A stretch of 64,000 nucleotides of DNA. It comes from an uncultured Butyrivibrio sp. (lineage in GTDB: Bacteria; Bacillota; Clostridia; Lachnospirales; Lachnospiraceae). The stretch lies in the NCBI RefSeq assembly GCF_947169445.1, contig NZ_CAMVPU010000003.1, positions 62,001 through 126,000 of the forward strand, given 5' to 3'. The position numbers and the translations under genes are program-made. The notes beneath the pieces were generated by a model, which was given only the letters and a program-made list of their open reading frames with translations, made no database searches and was not told where the DNA came from. Below are positions 47,143 to 55,099 of the stretch, piece by piece; positions within the stretch are counted from its first letter, which is position 1, and each line of letters starts with the position of its first letter.

Positions 47143-47332
47143 CAAGGATGAATTGTATAGAGAGATGTCTTTTATCTCATACTATTTTCACTGGGGACAG
47201 GATGAAGTAATGGCTCTGGAGCATAACCAAAGACGAAGGTGGTGCTCGGAGATTTCTGAAATCAACAAGAGCTTGAACCCCTCTAAGAAAAATAAAGAAA
47301 AAAGTATTTTAGATATGAAACCTACAAGATGA
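47117..47332 (+). CDS. DUF6760-like small protein frame, probably expressed by -1 frameshift
   Basis: The -1 frame runs open from the slippery site to TGA at 47330-47332 and encodes about 71 residues. Its core is LYPKDELYREMSFISYYF, HWGQDEVMALEHNQRRRW, CSEISEINKSLN, which has the pattern of DUF6760 proteins of eCIS clusters (LYEEVAFIAYHFHW...LEHRERRRW). The conserved part begins at about 47123, but no ATG or GTG precedes it. TTG at 47153 or ATG at 47165 would remove conserved residues and have poor ribosome sites. Fusion to the chaperone-like protein by slippage is the simplest explanation; a rare start codon is the alternative. Confidence 0.65.
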   Translation, partial: YTGGLKLYPKDELYREMSFISYYFHWGQDEVMALEHNQRRRWCSEISEINKSLNPSKKNKEKSILDMKPTR

Positions 47333-47342
47333 GGTGATGTGA

Positions 47343-48527
47343 ATGCCAAGAACCTTTATAAATCGCAGTGATACTGAAACAAAAATGGAGCAGGTTGCGG
47401 GAAAGACTGACAGTTTCGAATCCTTTATGGGGAATACGGATCTGAAGGATATAAACAACCCCATTACGGCGTTTAACTTTGTACTGGAAGTTGAACTTCT
47501 TTATTTTCTTGCGATCAAATCTTTAAAGGCATTTACTAAAGAAAATGAGTTCGAATACATACGTGAAGGCGGCGTAAACGACTACGTACACATGAAAAGA
47601 AAGCCAATTTCCAAGCCATTTACCTTTCAGGTAGAAAGATATGTGGGCTCAGAAAGATTTCTGGATCCGCTGGCACTTGGAACAGAGCTAGTTCTTCCAC
47701 TGATCCTCTACGTGTACAGGCATAAGTCAAGGCAGGGACTTTTTACAGACAGTGCACCTGCTTATCCTGCAAGAATCTATATTTTTACAGGATGTACAGT
47801 AATAAGTAAGGAATATGGTGAGCTGAATGCAGAAAGGTCAGGGCTTTTAACTGAGACTACGACAATAGCGTATCGCGAACTTATAGCTATTACTAATCCT
47901 TCCTCCTCATCAGAAGAGGAAGAGTGGAAATTTTCCGAGGATAAAAAAGCAGGAAATACTAAGACCAAGTATGCAGCTTTTGCCAAGAATGACCTTGATA
48001 CTAATAGTTTGTATCCGTACAAGTTTGTAAATGATCAGGATGGTATTCCGCATTTACAGCGTAAAGAAGAAGATTCCAGTGCTAAAAACAAAGAATACAA
48101 GCCACAGTATGAGTTGAAAAAGGATGGCACAAACACAAAGTATGCCAAGCAGTCTACGATTGACCAGGCAGGCGGTATATATGATATGGAAGATGGTGAT
48201 GATGGCCGTAAGCATTTAAAGAGAGTTGACAAGGCTGAGAACAATAAAGAGGCCTGGACTGGGGAAAAAGGTGCCAAGAAATGGGCTAAGCAAAGCGTAC
48301 CGGATGAAACAAACAAGACATATGATACGAAAACTGTTGATGGCAAGAGCGTTATTGTAAGGGTTGATGGCAGGCCACTTAACAGCCCACAGTATGAGAT
48401 GAAAAAGGACGGAGCAGCTAATAAGTATGCCGCTACTTCTCCTAAAGACAAGGAAAAAGCTAAGCCGGTAACATGGCCACCAACAAGAAGAGCTTTGATG
48501 GCGGAGGCATTGAAAAGTAACAAATAA
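47343..48527 (+). CDS. tube-like paralogue with long repetitive charged C-terminus
   Basis: 394 residues. The first 185 form a second gp19-like tube domain (NPITAFNFVLEVE; EFEYIREGGVNDYVHMKRKP; LELPLILYVYR-type region), probably a tube initiator or a ring near the baseplate, like the extra tube proteins of Afp/PVC. After a SSSSEEEE stretch, residues from about 200 to 380 hold about four imperfect repeats of roughly 45 residues, each with a (K)KDG..TKYAKQS-like start and a basic RVDK/RVDG-like end. Such an extension is unusual for a tube protein and may reach into the lumen or bind a cargo or tape measure. GAGGTGA precedes the ATG. Confidence 0.75.
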   Translation: MPRTFINRSDTETKMEQVAGKTDSFESFMGNTDLKDINNPITAFNFVLEVELLYFLAIKSLKAFTKENEFEYIREGGVNDYVHMKRKPISKPFTFQVERYVGSERFLDPLALGTELVLPLILYVYRHKSRQGLFTDSAPAYPARIYIFTGCTVISKEYGELNAERSGLLTETTTIAYRELIAITNPSSSSEEEEWKFSEDKKAGNTKTKYAAFAKNDLDTNSLYPYKFVNDQDGIPHLQRKEEDSSAKNKEYKPQYELKKDGTNTKYAKQSTIDQAGGIYDMEDGDDGRKHLKRVDKAENNKEAWTGEKGAKKWAKQSVPDETNKTYDTKTVDGKSVIVRVDGRPLNSPQYEMKKDGAANKYAATSPKDKEKAKPVTWPPTRRALMAEALKSNK

Positions 48528-48547
48528 CAGATTAGGGGAATGACAAT

Positions 48548-50617
48548 ATGCTGACAATTTCTGCTCCGATAGAGATAAAAGCCAAAGCTAATATGATTAA
48601 AGATCCGGAATCCTTTTACCAAAGGATTATTGGAAACTACTCTCTCATGGAGACCCATGTGGATCAGGAAGATCTTTTGCATATTGTATCAACTCCACCG
48701 GAAATATATGTTTCAGAAGGCGAAGGAATGACCAACATCCTTTCACAGAGCGAAAGAAATGAAACCAATATAAACAAAGTTAATATTCTAAACAATGTTC
48801 TTAACAGGATTGTGGCTTCTGCTGAAGTAAACCTGACTTATCAGGACAGAGTTTTCATAACGGATGCTCTTTATAAACTGGGAGTCAGAGATGACAGAAG
48901 GTTTATGGAGACTTTCTACAACATAGCAAAGGAAACGCAGAACACTAATAAACTTATTAATCTGTATTTTGAAACAGGCGGTGAATTAAAACAGCTCGTT
49001 GAAATGGTAGAGACTCTGGAAAAAGACAGTAGTACCACAAAGGTTTTGGAGAGTGAAACTGAGTCATCCAATTATCTTTATAACAGCGTGATGGAAAGAC
49101 TTAAGACCGGAGCTATTTATCAGATAGTATCTAACTTTAACAGAACCATTGACCATAATGAGATTGATTCAAGAGAGTACTCGATTTCAAATCAAAGCTA
49201 TATAGCACAGCACATTTTGCTTTCGACTCTTAGAGAACAGGCGGGGGTTGCCAGAAACAACCTGTTTTACCTGGATAACGGAAACTATGAAGAGCTTATA
49301 AACAGCGAGAGCACAGAGCTTACAAATATAAAAAGCGAGATTAATACAGCTGTTCTCATGGATATGCTTACTACACTATATCACACGGGATTTGACAGAT
49401 TTTTCCTGGATGCCAATACCTATTACCACTTCGAGGATACATTTTTCAAGGCATCAGATCAGATCATGGTGCGTCTTGTAAATGGTTTTCAGAACATTTA
49501 CAACAGCGAACATACAAGCCGTGATTATATGACCGAAAACAACTACCTCAGCAGTGCTGAGATTGAGCTGATTCAGAAGGTTTATGAGGGGAAGTTCACT
49601 GAAGAAGAAGTAGACAGGATAACGAATACCGTTAACCTCAACACAATCCGTAATGAAGAGAGGCTTCGCCAGTATCTGATACAAAAGAGCCAGGAAAATG
49701 AGACGTTAAGAGAGGAAATTCAAGAGGAAGAGAAAAAAACAACTGAGCTTGAGCATATAGAACAAACAAATATAAATGAGGTGACTGAGGAAGAAATCGA
49801 CAGGATTAATGCAGCTGTTAATCTGCTTAATATTCAGAATGAGCAAAGAAGGCAGCATTACGTGAGAGAAATGCAGAAGGTCCAGATGAGACTGAATCAG
49901 GAAAGCCATGCTAATGGTTTTGAACAGACTAAGAAGGATGCAGTGCTTGCTCTGTCGAGCCCTGAAAAACTGGCAGAAAGACTGACTGAGCGAAGTAAAG
50001 TGGTTAAGCAGCGTCAGGATATGATATTTAATGAATTGCAAAGAATATTCCCTGAGCAGCCGATAGACATTTACAGAATTCTTAATCAGATCAGGAACGG
50101 TGATACCAGTATATTTGAGCAAAATATTGTAAGACAGGCAAATGTTGGAGACCTTTTATCGGATATAAATGAAGCGACAAGAGATACGGAACAGGAAAAG
50201 AAAGCTTCTGAAAAAAGAGATGAGGCTACAATCGAATTTCTTGAAGCGATAAACAGGGCAAGAGAGGAAGAAAAGGGTGTTTCCGGAAAAAAGACAGGCA
50301 GATCGCCTGTAGAAACTGTTCACAGAAGCAGCGAAACTCTCACCATGGAAGAGATAAATGAGCAGCTAGATATGATGCAGCATAATATCTCGAGACAGAT
50401 AAACAGGACCTCAGAACAATCAGTAGTTACTCAGAACCAGGTTACTCGAAGTACAGAGGTTTCTTCGTCCCAGACCCAGGTCAATCAGTTAAGGCGCAGA
50501 GATATAGAGATGATGATTGAGAATGGCGTCAGAAGCCAGATGGGCACTATAAGCGATCAGGTAATGAACAAGATTGAACGGCAGATGCGAAATGAGAAGA
50601 TGAGGCGAGGTTACTAA
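48548..50617 (+). CDS. large coiled-coil protein of the CIS cluster
   Basis: 689 residues, highly charged, almost fully helical, no membrane segment. An internal duplication is visible: FTEEEVDRITNTVNLNTIRNEERLRQY (about 355-381) and VTEEEIDRINAAVNLLNIQNEQRRQHY (about 414-440). The C-terminal third is Gln/Arg/Ser-rich with further coiled coil. It lies between the tube-like paralogue and the CIS_tube proteins, where a tape measure or tape-associated protein could sit. It lacks the hydrophobic segments of most tape measures, so this role is a guess. It could also be a structural tail component or a cargo. Confidence 0.5.
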   Translation: MLTISAPIEIKAKANMIKDPESFYQRIIGNYSLMETHVDQEDLLHIVSTPPEIYVSEGEGMTNILSQSERNETNINKVNILNNVLNRIVASAEVNLTYQDRVFITDALYKLGVRDDRRFMETFYNIAKETQNTNKLINLYFETGGELKQLVEMVETLEKDSSTTKVLESETESSNYLYNSVMERLKTGAIYQIVSNFNRTIDHNEIDSREYSISNQSYIAQHILLSTLREQAGVARNNLFYLDNGNYEELINSESTELTNIKSEINTAVLMDMLTTLYHTGFDRFFLDANTYYHFEDTFFKASDQIMVRLVNGFQNIYNSEHTSRDYMTENNYLSSAEIELIQKVYEGKFTEEEVDRITNTVNLNTIRNEERLRQYLIQKSQENETLREEIQEEEKKTTELEHIEQTNINEVTEEEIDRINAAVNLLNIQNEQRRQHYVREMQKVQMRLNQESHANGFEQTKKDAVLALSSPEKLAERLTERSKVVKQRQDMIFNELQRIFPEQPIDIYRILNQIRNGDTSIFEQNIVRQANVGDLLSDINEATRDTEQEKKASEKRDEATIEFLEAINRAREEEKGVSGKKTGRSPVETVHRSSETLTMEEINEQLDMMQHNISRQINRTSEQSVVTQNQVTRSTEVSSSQTQVNQLRRRDIEMMIENGVRSQMGTISDQVMNKIERQMRNEKMRRGY

Positions 50618-50660
50618 CTGTTGTTGCGGTAAATAGCATTGCACGAAACGAGGTAAATAT

Positions 50661-51581
50661 ATGCCAGGTGGATCTATTACTAATTTAACACAGAGTATAA
50701 AGGGCATGTTTGTGGATGGTGCAGCTGAAAAGGCCATTCTCTACATATATTTGGCAGATATCTCCAAACCGGTAAAGGAAAAGGATTTTTTTTCTGAGAT
50801 AAAGGAAGTAAATAAATTTGAGAAAGACCTGATGAAGAGGACCAAGAAGACCATGGGTTTTACTGATACCATGAAGGAAGTTGGGTCAAGTTTTCTTGAT
50901 TACTTTACTCCGGGAGCTAAGTCGCAGCAAAAGGTGGGAGAGCTTGACAAAGAAAATAAGAATTTTCTGAAATTCACGGTTCAGTATAACCCGGCGACAA
51001 TTAAATTATATACCGTAAATGGTAAATTTCAGGAAAAAAACAACCAGGCCGGAGTTCAGAGCAAGCTGCAGAAGATGGATTATAAAGGAAAAACAAAAAT
51101 GTCCTTTGATCTCATTTTTGATGATTGCGATAACATGAATGCTTTTGCTTTTAATGATATTGCCAACCTGAACGTTACTTCAGTAGTGAATAAGGGCATG
51201 AGTCTTTTGCAGAACGGCGGAAATACTCATAGTGTCAGGAAAAGAATGGATGCTATGATGTCGCTTTTTGCCAACCCTGCAACTCAGCAGGTAATATTCT
51301 ACTGGTCCAAGATGGTATTTCGTGGAACCGTTACTGATATAGGAAACAGATATACGATGTTCAATCCTCAAGGAAATCCTATAAGAGGAGAGATGCATAT
51401 AGAGCTTACCCAGGATAAAAGTATTAAGAAAATGCATATTGATGACACGTATTGGGATGCAGCTTTTAAGAGTTGTTTTAAAGAGCCTAAGGGTGGAATC
51501 GGCGAAGATGGTCTTGCTGGTGTAGCTGGCGCACAGGGGGTAATGGGGAAACTAAGTAATAATGCATTCCTCAATATATAA
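50661..51581 (+). CDS. CIS_tube-family baseplate/tube-adaptor protein, copy 1
   Basis: 306 residues. Central family stretch: FLKFTVQYNPATIKLYTVNGKFQ, then LQKMDYKGKTKMSFDLIFDDCDN, and VIFYWSKMVFRGTVTDIGNRYTMFNPQGNPIRGEMHIEL. It corresponds to Afp7/Pvc7-type proteins that link the tube to the hub. No LysM domain is seen after it. A clear paralogue follows 15 bases downstream. Confidence 0.85.
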   Translation: MPGGSITNLTQSIKGMFVDGAAEKAILYIYLADISKPVKEKDFFSEIKEVNKFEKDLMKRTKKTMGFTDTMKEVGSSFLDYFTPGAKSQQKVGELDKENKNFLKFTVQYNPATIKLYTVNGKFQEKNNQAGVQSKLQKMDYKGKTKMSFDLIFDDCDNMNAFAFNDIANLNVTSVVNKGMSLLQNGGNTHSVRKRMDAMMSLFANPATQQVIFYWSKMVFRGTVTDIGNRYTMFNPQGNPIRGEMHIELTQDKSIKKMHIDDTYWDAAFKSCFKEPKGGIGEDGLAGVAGAQGVMGKLSNNAFLNI

Positions 51582-51596
51582 AAGGAGGCTGATGGC

Positions 51597-52565
51597 ATGG
51601 GATTTGATGATGTTTTATCAGCTGCCAAGGGTGGCTTCAAGGATATACTTGGTCTTAATCAGAAAGCAATACTGGAAATAGCCGACTTTTCTGACTGTAA
51701 ACCTAAGAAAAACAATGCAGCCAAGCCCCAGGCAGGTGGAGCCGGCGGTGACGCCGCGAAAGCCAAAGTGTCAAGTGGATTTAGTGCAAACGCTGTAAAG
51801 GATTATGCAAAAGGACTTGGAGTAGACCAGGTAACCGGTGGTCAGGCGTTTCTGCAATATAAGAATTACAAAAAATATAGATTTGAGTGTCAGTTTAACC
51901 CTGCTGAAATTACGATAAACGGCTACGGTGGTGAAGAACTTCCGGTTCAGGATTTTGGACAGCCGGGGCAGGAACTGCAAAAGGGTCACAGTTCTACGAT
52001 GGCTACGGCTTCAACCCATATTGATATGAGCTTCAGACTTATTTTTGACAAAACTAACATCCAGGATGCCTTTTATTCTGACAAATTTACGCTTGGCACC
52101 ACTAACATTGCCAAGGGTGTCGCAACAGGAATAAAAAAGGCAATAACCGGCCAAGGATATTCTGTCCAGCCGGAGGTCGAGGCACTTACAGCGATAGCCA
52201 GAGATAATTTCAAAAGACTTGCCAGGTTCGCCTGGGGAGACATGGTTTACGAAGGAGTCATAAACTCAGTAAGTGCTGAGTACGTGATGTTTAATGTTAC
52301 CTGTGAACCGATAAGAGCCTTTGTGAATATTAATATGGTTCTCTTCGACAAGGACGTTGCAGGTGCACACACTGAATTCTGGGCCAAAGAATATCTTAAG
52401 GATATTTATAGCGTCAAGGATTCAGGCATTATGGGCAAGCTTGATAACATCGAAAACGGATTTGTTACAAAGGAAATGGAGAAGGTTCAAAAGGCACAAG
52501 AAAATATGGCAAAAATGGATGACCTTACTGATGCTATGGCGATGACAGAGATGTTTAATTTATAA
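51597..52565 (+). CDS. CIS_tube-family baseplate/tube-adaptor protein, copy 2
   Basis: 322 residues, homologous to the preceding gene product (YRFECQFNPAEITINGYGG; HIDMSFRLIFDKTN; RFAWGDMVYEGVINSVSAEYVMFNVTCEPIRAFVNI). Differs by an Ala/Gly/Lys-rich linker near residues 35-60 and a helical C-terminus. Two different copies in a row suggest two successive rings between tube and hub. The ribosome site AAGGAGG is strong. Confidence 0.85.
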   Translation: MGFDDVLSAAKGGFKDILGLNQKAILEIADFSDCKPKKNNAAKPQAGGAGGDAAKAKVSSGFSANAVKDYAKGLGVDQVTGGQAFLQYKNYKKYRFECQFNPAEITINGYGGEELPVQDFGQPGQELQKGHSSTMATASTHIDMSFRLIFDKTNIQDAFYSDKFTLGTTNIAKGVATGIKKAITGQGYSVQPEVEALTAIARDNFKRLARFAWGDMVYEGVINSVSAEYVMFNVTCEPIRAFVNINMVLFDKDVAGAHTEFWAKEYLKDIYSVKDSGIMGKLDNIENGFVTKEMEKVQKAQENMAKMDDLTDAMAMTEMFNL

Positions 52566-52584
52566 ATAAGGAAATGGGGAAGGC

Positions 52585-53766
52585 ATGGCTGGACTTGATC
52601 TTGAGGAATTATCAACAAAATATGAAGGCTACTTCACTCCTATAGTCAGAGTGATGGTGGGAGAAGATGATGTAGAGACAGATAAGAAAATATCGGTAAA
52701 AGTCACTGATGTTATGGTACAGGTTACCAGTGATTATAAGGCCAGTATTGCTGAATACACCTTGCGGTTTTCCTACAACTTTAACAATGGCAGTTTTTAT
52801 ACAAAAGAGCTAAAAAAATACATATGCATGGGCACTGCGATCAAGATATATATGGGACATGGAAGCTCGATCACAGAAGTTTTTACAGGCTTCATAGCAG
52901 GTGTCCATTTTCTTTATGAAGCTACGGATGTAGAAGCCTCAGGCATCAGAATAACAGCTCTTGATATCAAAGGAATCATGATGGCTAATAATTCCTCCAA
53001 GAGGTTAAAGGCCAATTATTATTCGGATGCTGTCAAAGAAATACTGGATCAGGCACCCTATCAGACTCTGAAAAATAACGAGGGAATTACAAGCATCACC
53101 ATCACAGACACTCCTGACAAGCCAGGCGGCGGAGCAGGAGGTAGTGCTCCTTCAGGGGGAGGCGCGCAGGGAGGCGGACAAGCTGATAACAGACTTGAGA
53201 TGGTAGCAGAAAGCGACTACGAATTCGTAATAAAAGCAGCCAAAAAATTTAACTACGAGTTTTTTACAATAGGTGGGAATGTAGTTTTCAGAAAGGCGAA
53301 GGCAAATACACAGAATCTCGGGGAGATAAAGCCACATGGCAGTATCCTTGGTTATGACATAAATTATGACATCACAGGGGTTGTCGGAGAAGTAAAGGTA
53401 CGAACCATGGATATCGGCAAGGCCAGTAAAATTGAGGTCAAAAAGAAGAACAACAACAAGTTTTCTCTGGGATCCAAGGCAAAGCCTCTTATCAAGGATC
53501 AGGCCTATGTTTATATAGACTCAGCTATCGAATCTCAGAAAGATGCCGAGAACCGGGCAGCCTACATATTGGAAGAAACCTCCTACAGACTTGGCTCTAT
53601 CAGGATGAAATTCAAGGGAATTCCGGAGTTTGTACCCGGAAGATTTATTGTTCTTAAGGATTTCGGGGATGCTGCTTCAAATAGATTTTATATTACCGAC
53701 GTAACGCATGAATATGATGGACTGTTTTATACAACTACTATAGAGGGAAAGGCTTCGACCTTATAA
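52585..53766 (+). CDS. baseplate hub protein (gpD/late-control-D, VgrG N-terminal-like)
   Basis: 393 residues. Pattern of gp27/gpD hub proteins: early beta-barrel (YTLRFSYNFNN; FTGFIAGVHFLYE), then LKANYYSDAVKEILDQ, a Gly/Ser-rich loop of about 25 residues near 175-200, NRLEMVAESDYEFVIKAAKKFNYEFFTIGGNVVFR, and a final domain ending FYITDVTHEYDGLFYTTTIEGKA. It should form the central hub to which the separate spike attaches. Confidence 0.88.
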   Translation: MAGLDLEELSTKYEGYFTPIVRVMVGEDDVETDKKISVKVTDVMVQVTSDYKASIAEYTLRFSYNFNNGSFYTKELKKYICMGTAIKIYMGHGSSITEVFTGFIAGVHFLYEATDVEASGIRITALDIKGIMMANNSSKRLKANYYSDAVKEILDQAPYQTLKNNEGITSITITDTPDKPGGGAGGSAPSGGGAQGGGQADNRLEMVAESDYEFVIKAAKKFNYEFFTIGGNVVFRKAKANTQNLGEIKPHGSILGYDINYDITGVVGEVKVRTMDIGKASKIEVKKKNNNKFSLGSKAKPLIKDQAYVYIDSAIESQKDAENRAAYILEETSYRLGSIRMKFKGIPEFVPGRFIVLKDFGDAASNRFYITDVTHEYDGLFYTTTIEGKASTL

Positions 53767-53810
53767 GATGTGATTAAGAATATCTTATAGATGCGAACTT
53801 GGAGGAGTAT

Positions 53811-54623
53811 ATGCCGTTTTTTGATGTTGTTGATGATGTAACCAGGTACCAGATGAATAAGACCGAGATGGGGGATACGCGGATAAGCGGTGTAGTTATC
53901 GGTCAAGTAGTAAAAAACTATGACAAGGATAAGCAAGGCTTTGTTCAGGTCAACATCAGTACCAGAGACTATCAGGAGAATAAGCTTGTCTGGGCAAGGG
54001 TGGCTTTGCCTTATGGCGGCGATAAAAGTGGAGAATATTTTATTCCTGAAATAGGAGATCAGGTGATACTGGTCTTTGAGCAGGGGAATATAGAAAGGGG
54101 CTTCATAATAGGAGCGGTACCCAAGACAAACTCCGGTTTTATGAAAAAGGCTTTTGATGAGCACAATGACATAAAACGAATAAAAACAAGAAACGGTAAC
54201 ACCATTGATATCATTGATCATCATGAAGGAGATGGACAGAAGGATAAGATTACCATTACCACATCGACGGAGGCTCATAAGATAGAGCTTGATAATGAAA
54301 AAAAGAAAATTCTGATTTCTGATAAGGAAGGTAAGAATAAAATTGAAATGAAGACTGATACCGGACAGATGCAGATAAATGCCGATCAGAAGCTGACTAT
54401 AAAAGTTGGCGACAACATAAGTCTGGTAATGAACGGAGCTAACGGGTCAGTTACTTTAGGGGCAACTAAGTTAAAGATTGAGACAAATAATTCCACCGAA
54501 ATTATTTCCAATAACAGAATAAAGATAGAAGGTGGAAATGTTCAGGCACAAGGCAATTCGATGCTAAAGCTGGGAAGCAGCGGACCGGTGGCAATTGATG
54601 GGACACCGATAAAACTTGGATAA
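53811..54623 (+). CDS. central spike protein (gpV/VgrG C-terminal-like)
   Basis: 270 residues from the ATG at 53811, which has GGAGG at 53801-53805; a TTG further up at 53799 would overlap that ribosome site. An OB-fold (GVVIGQVVKNYDKDKQGFVQVNI; WARVALPYGG; YFIPEIGDQVILVFEQGN) is followed by a repetitive beta-helix (ITITTSTEAHKIELDNEKKKILI, SLVMNGANGSVTLG) that forms the needle. The tip is probably completed by the PAAR-like protein encoded at 44041-44430. Confidence 0.92.
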   Translation: MPFFDVVDDVTRYQMNKTEMGDTRISGVVIGQVVKNYDKDKQGFVQVNISTRDYQENKLVWARVALPYGGDKSGEYFIPEIGDQVILVFEQGNIERGFIIGAVPKTNSGFMKKAFDEHNDIKRIKTRNGNTIDIIDHHEGDGQKDKITITTSTEAHKIELDNEKKKILISDKEGKNKIEMKTDTGQMQINADQKLTIKVGDNISLVMNGANGSVTLGATKLKIETNNSTEIISNNRIKIEGGNVQAQGNSMLKLGSSGPVAIDGTPIKLG

Positions 54624-54636
54624 GAGAGGATAAAGC

Positions 54637-55080
54637 ATGGAACAGGCTTTTTTAGGAACAGGAGTTAAATTTCCACCGGAAATAGATCCCGCAACCGGCA
54701 GATTCCAGATGAGCAGCGGAGACCAGAGTGTCAAGGAATCAATTTATCTGATTCTTATGACACAGGTAACAGAAAGACTTACAAGACCGGATTTTGGTTC
54801 GGAAACGGCCAGTTATGTGTTCATGGATATAAACCAGACAGAACTGACCATCATGAGAAGAGATTTGACGGAATGTATTTTGAATCAGGAACCGAGAGTG
54901 GCCAGCGTTGACATTTCTACTGATATGCAGGCACAACAAGGTTATATAATGATTAATATAGATTATGTTCTGGCACAGACTCACACAAGAGGAAGTCTGG
55001 TATTTCCTTTCTATCTTAATGCTGAACCTGAACCTGAAGTTGAAGAAGAATACTACGAACCTGAAATCATAGATACATGA
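54637..55080 (+). CDS. baseplate wedge protein gp25-like
   Basis: 147 residues. Gp25/IraD family: GDQSVKESIYLILMTQVTERLTRPDFGSE is the strongly conserved core, and IMRRDLTECILNQEPRVASVDI follows. It has an acidic tail (EPEPEVEEEYYEPE). Gp25-like proteins start sheath assembly at the baseplate. Confidence 0.93.
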   Translation: MEQAFLGTGVKFPPEIDPATGRFQMSSGDQSVKESIYLILMTQVTERLTRPDFGSETASYVFMDINQTELTIMRRDLTECILNQEPRVASVDISTDMQAQQGYIMINIDYVLAQTHTRGSLVFPFYLNAEPEPEVEEEYYEPEIIDT

Positions 55081-55099
55081 TTTTTCGAACGGGGGCTAT

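Noticed and set aside
47153..47167. Independent start (TTG 47153 or ATG 47165) for the DUF6760-like protein
   Set aside because: Both would remove conserved N-terminal residues and have weak ribosome sites; not fully excluded, but the frameshift explains more.
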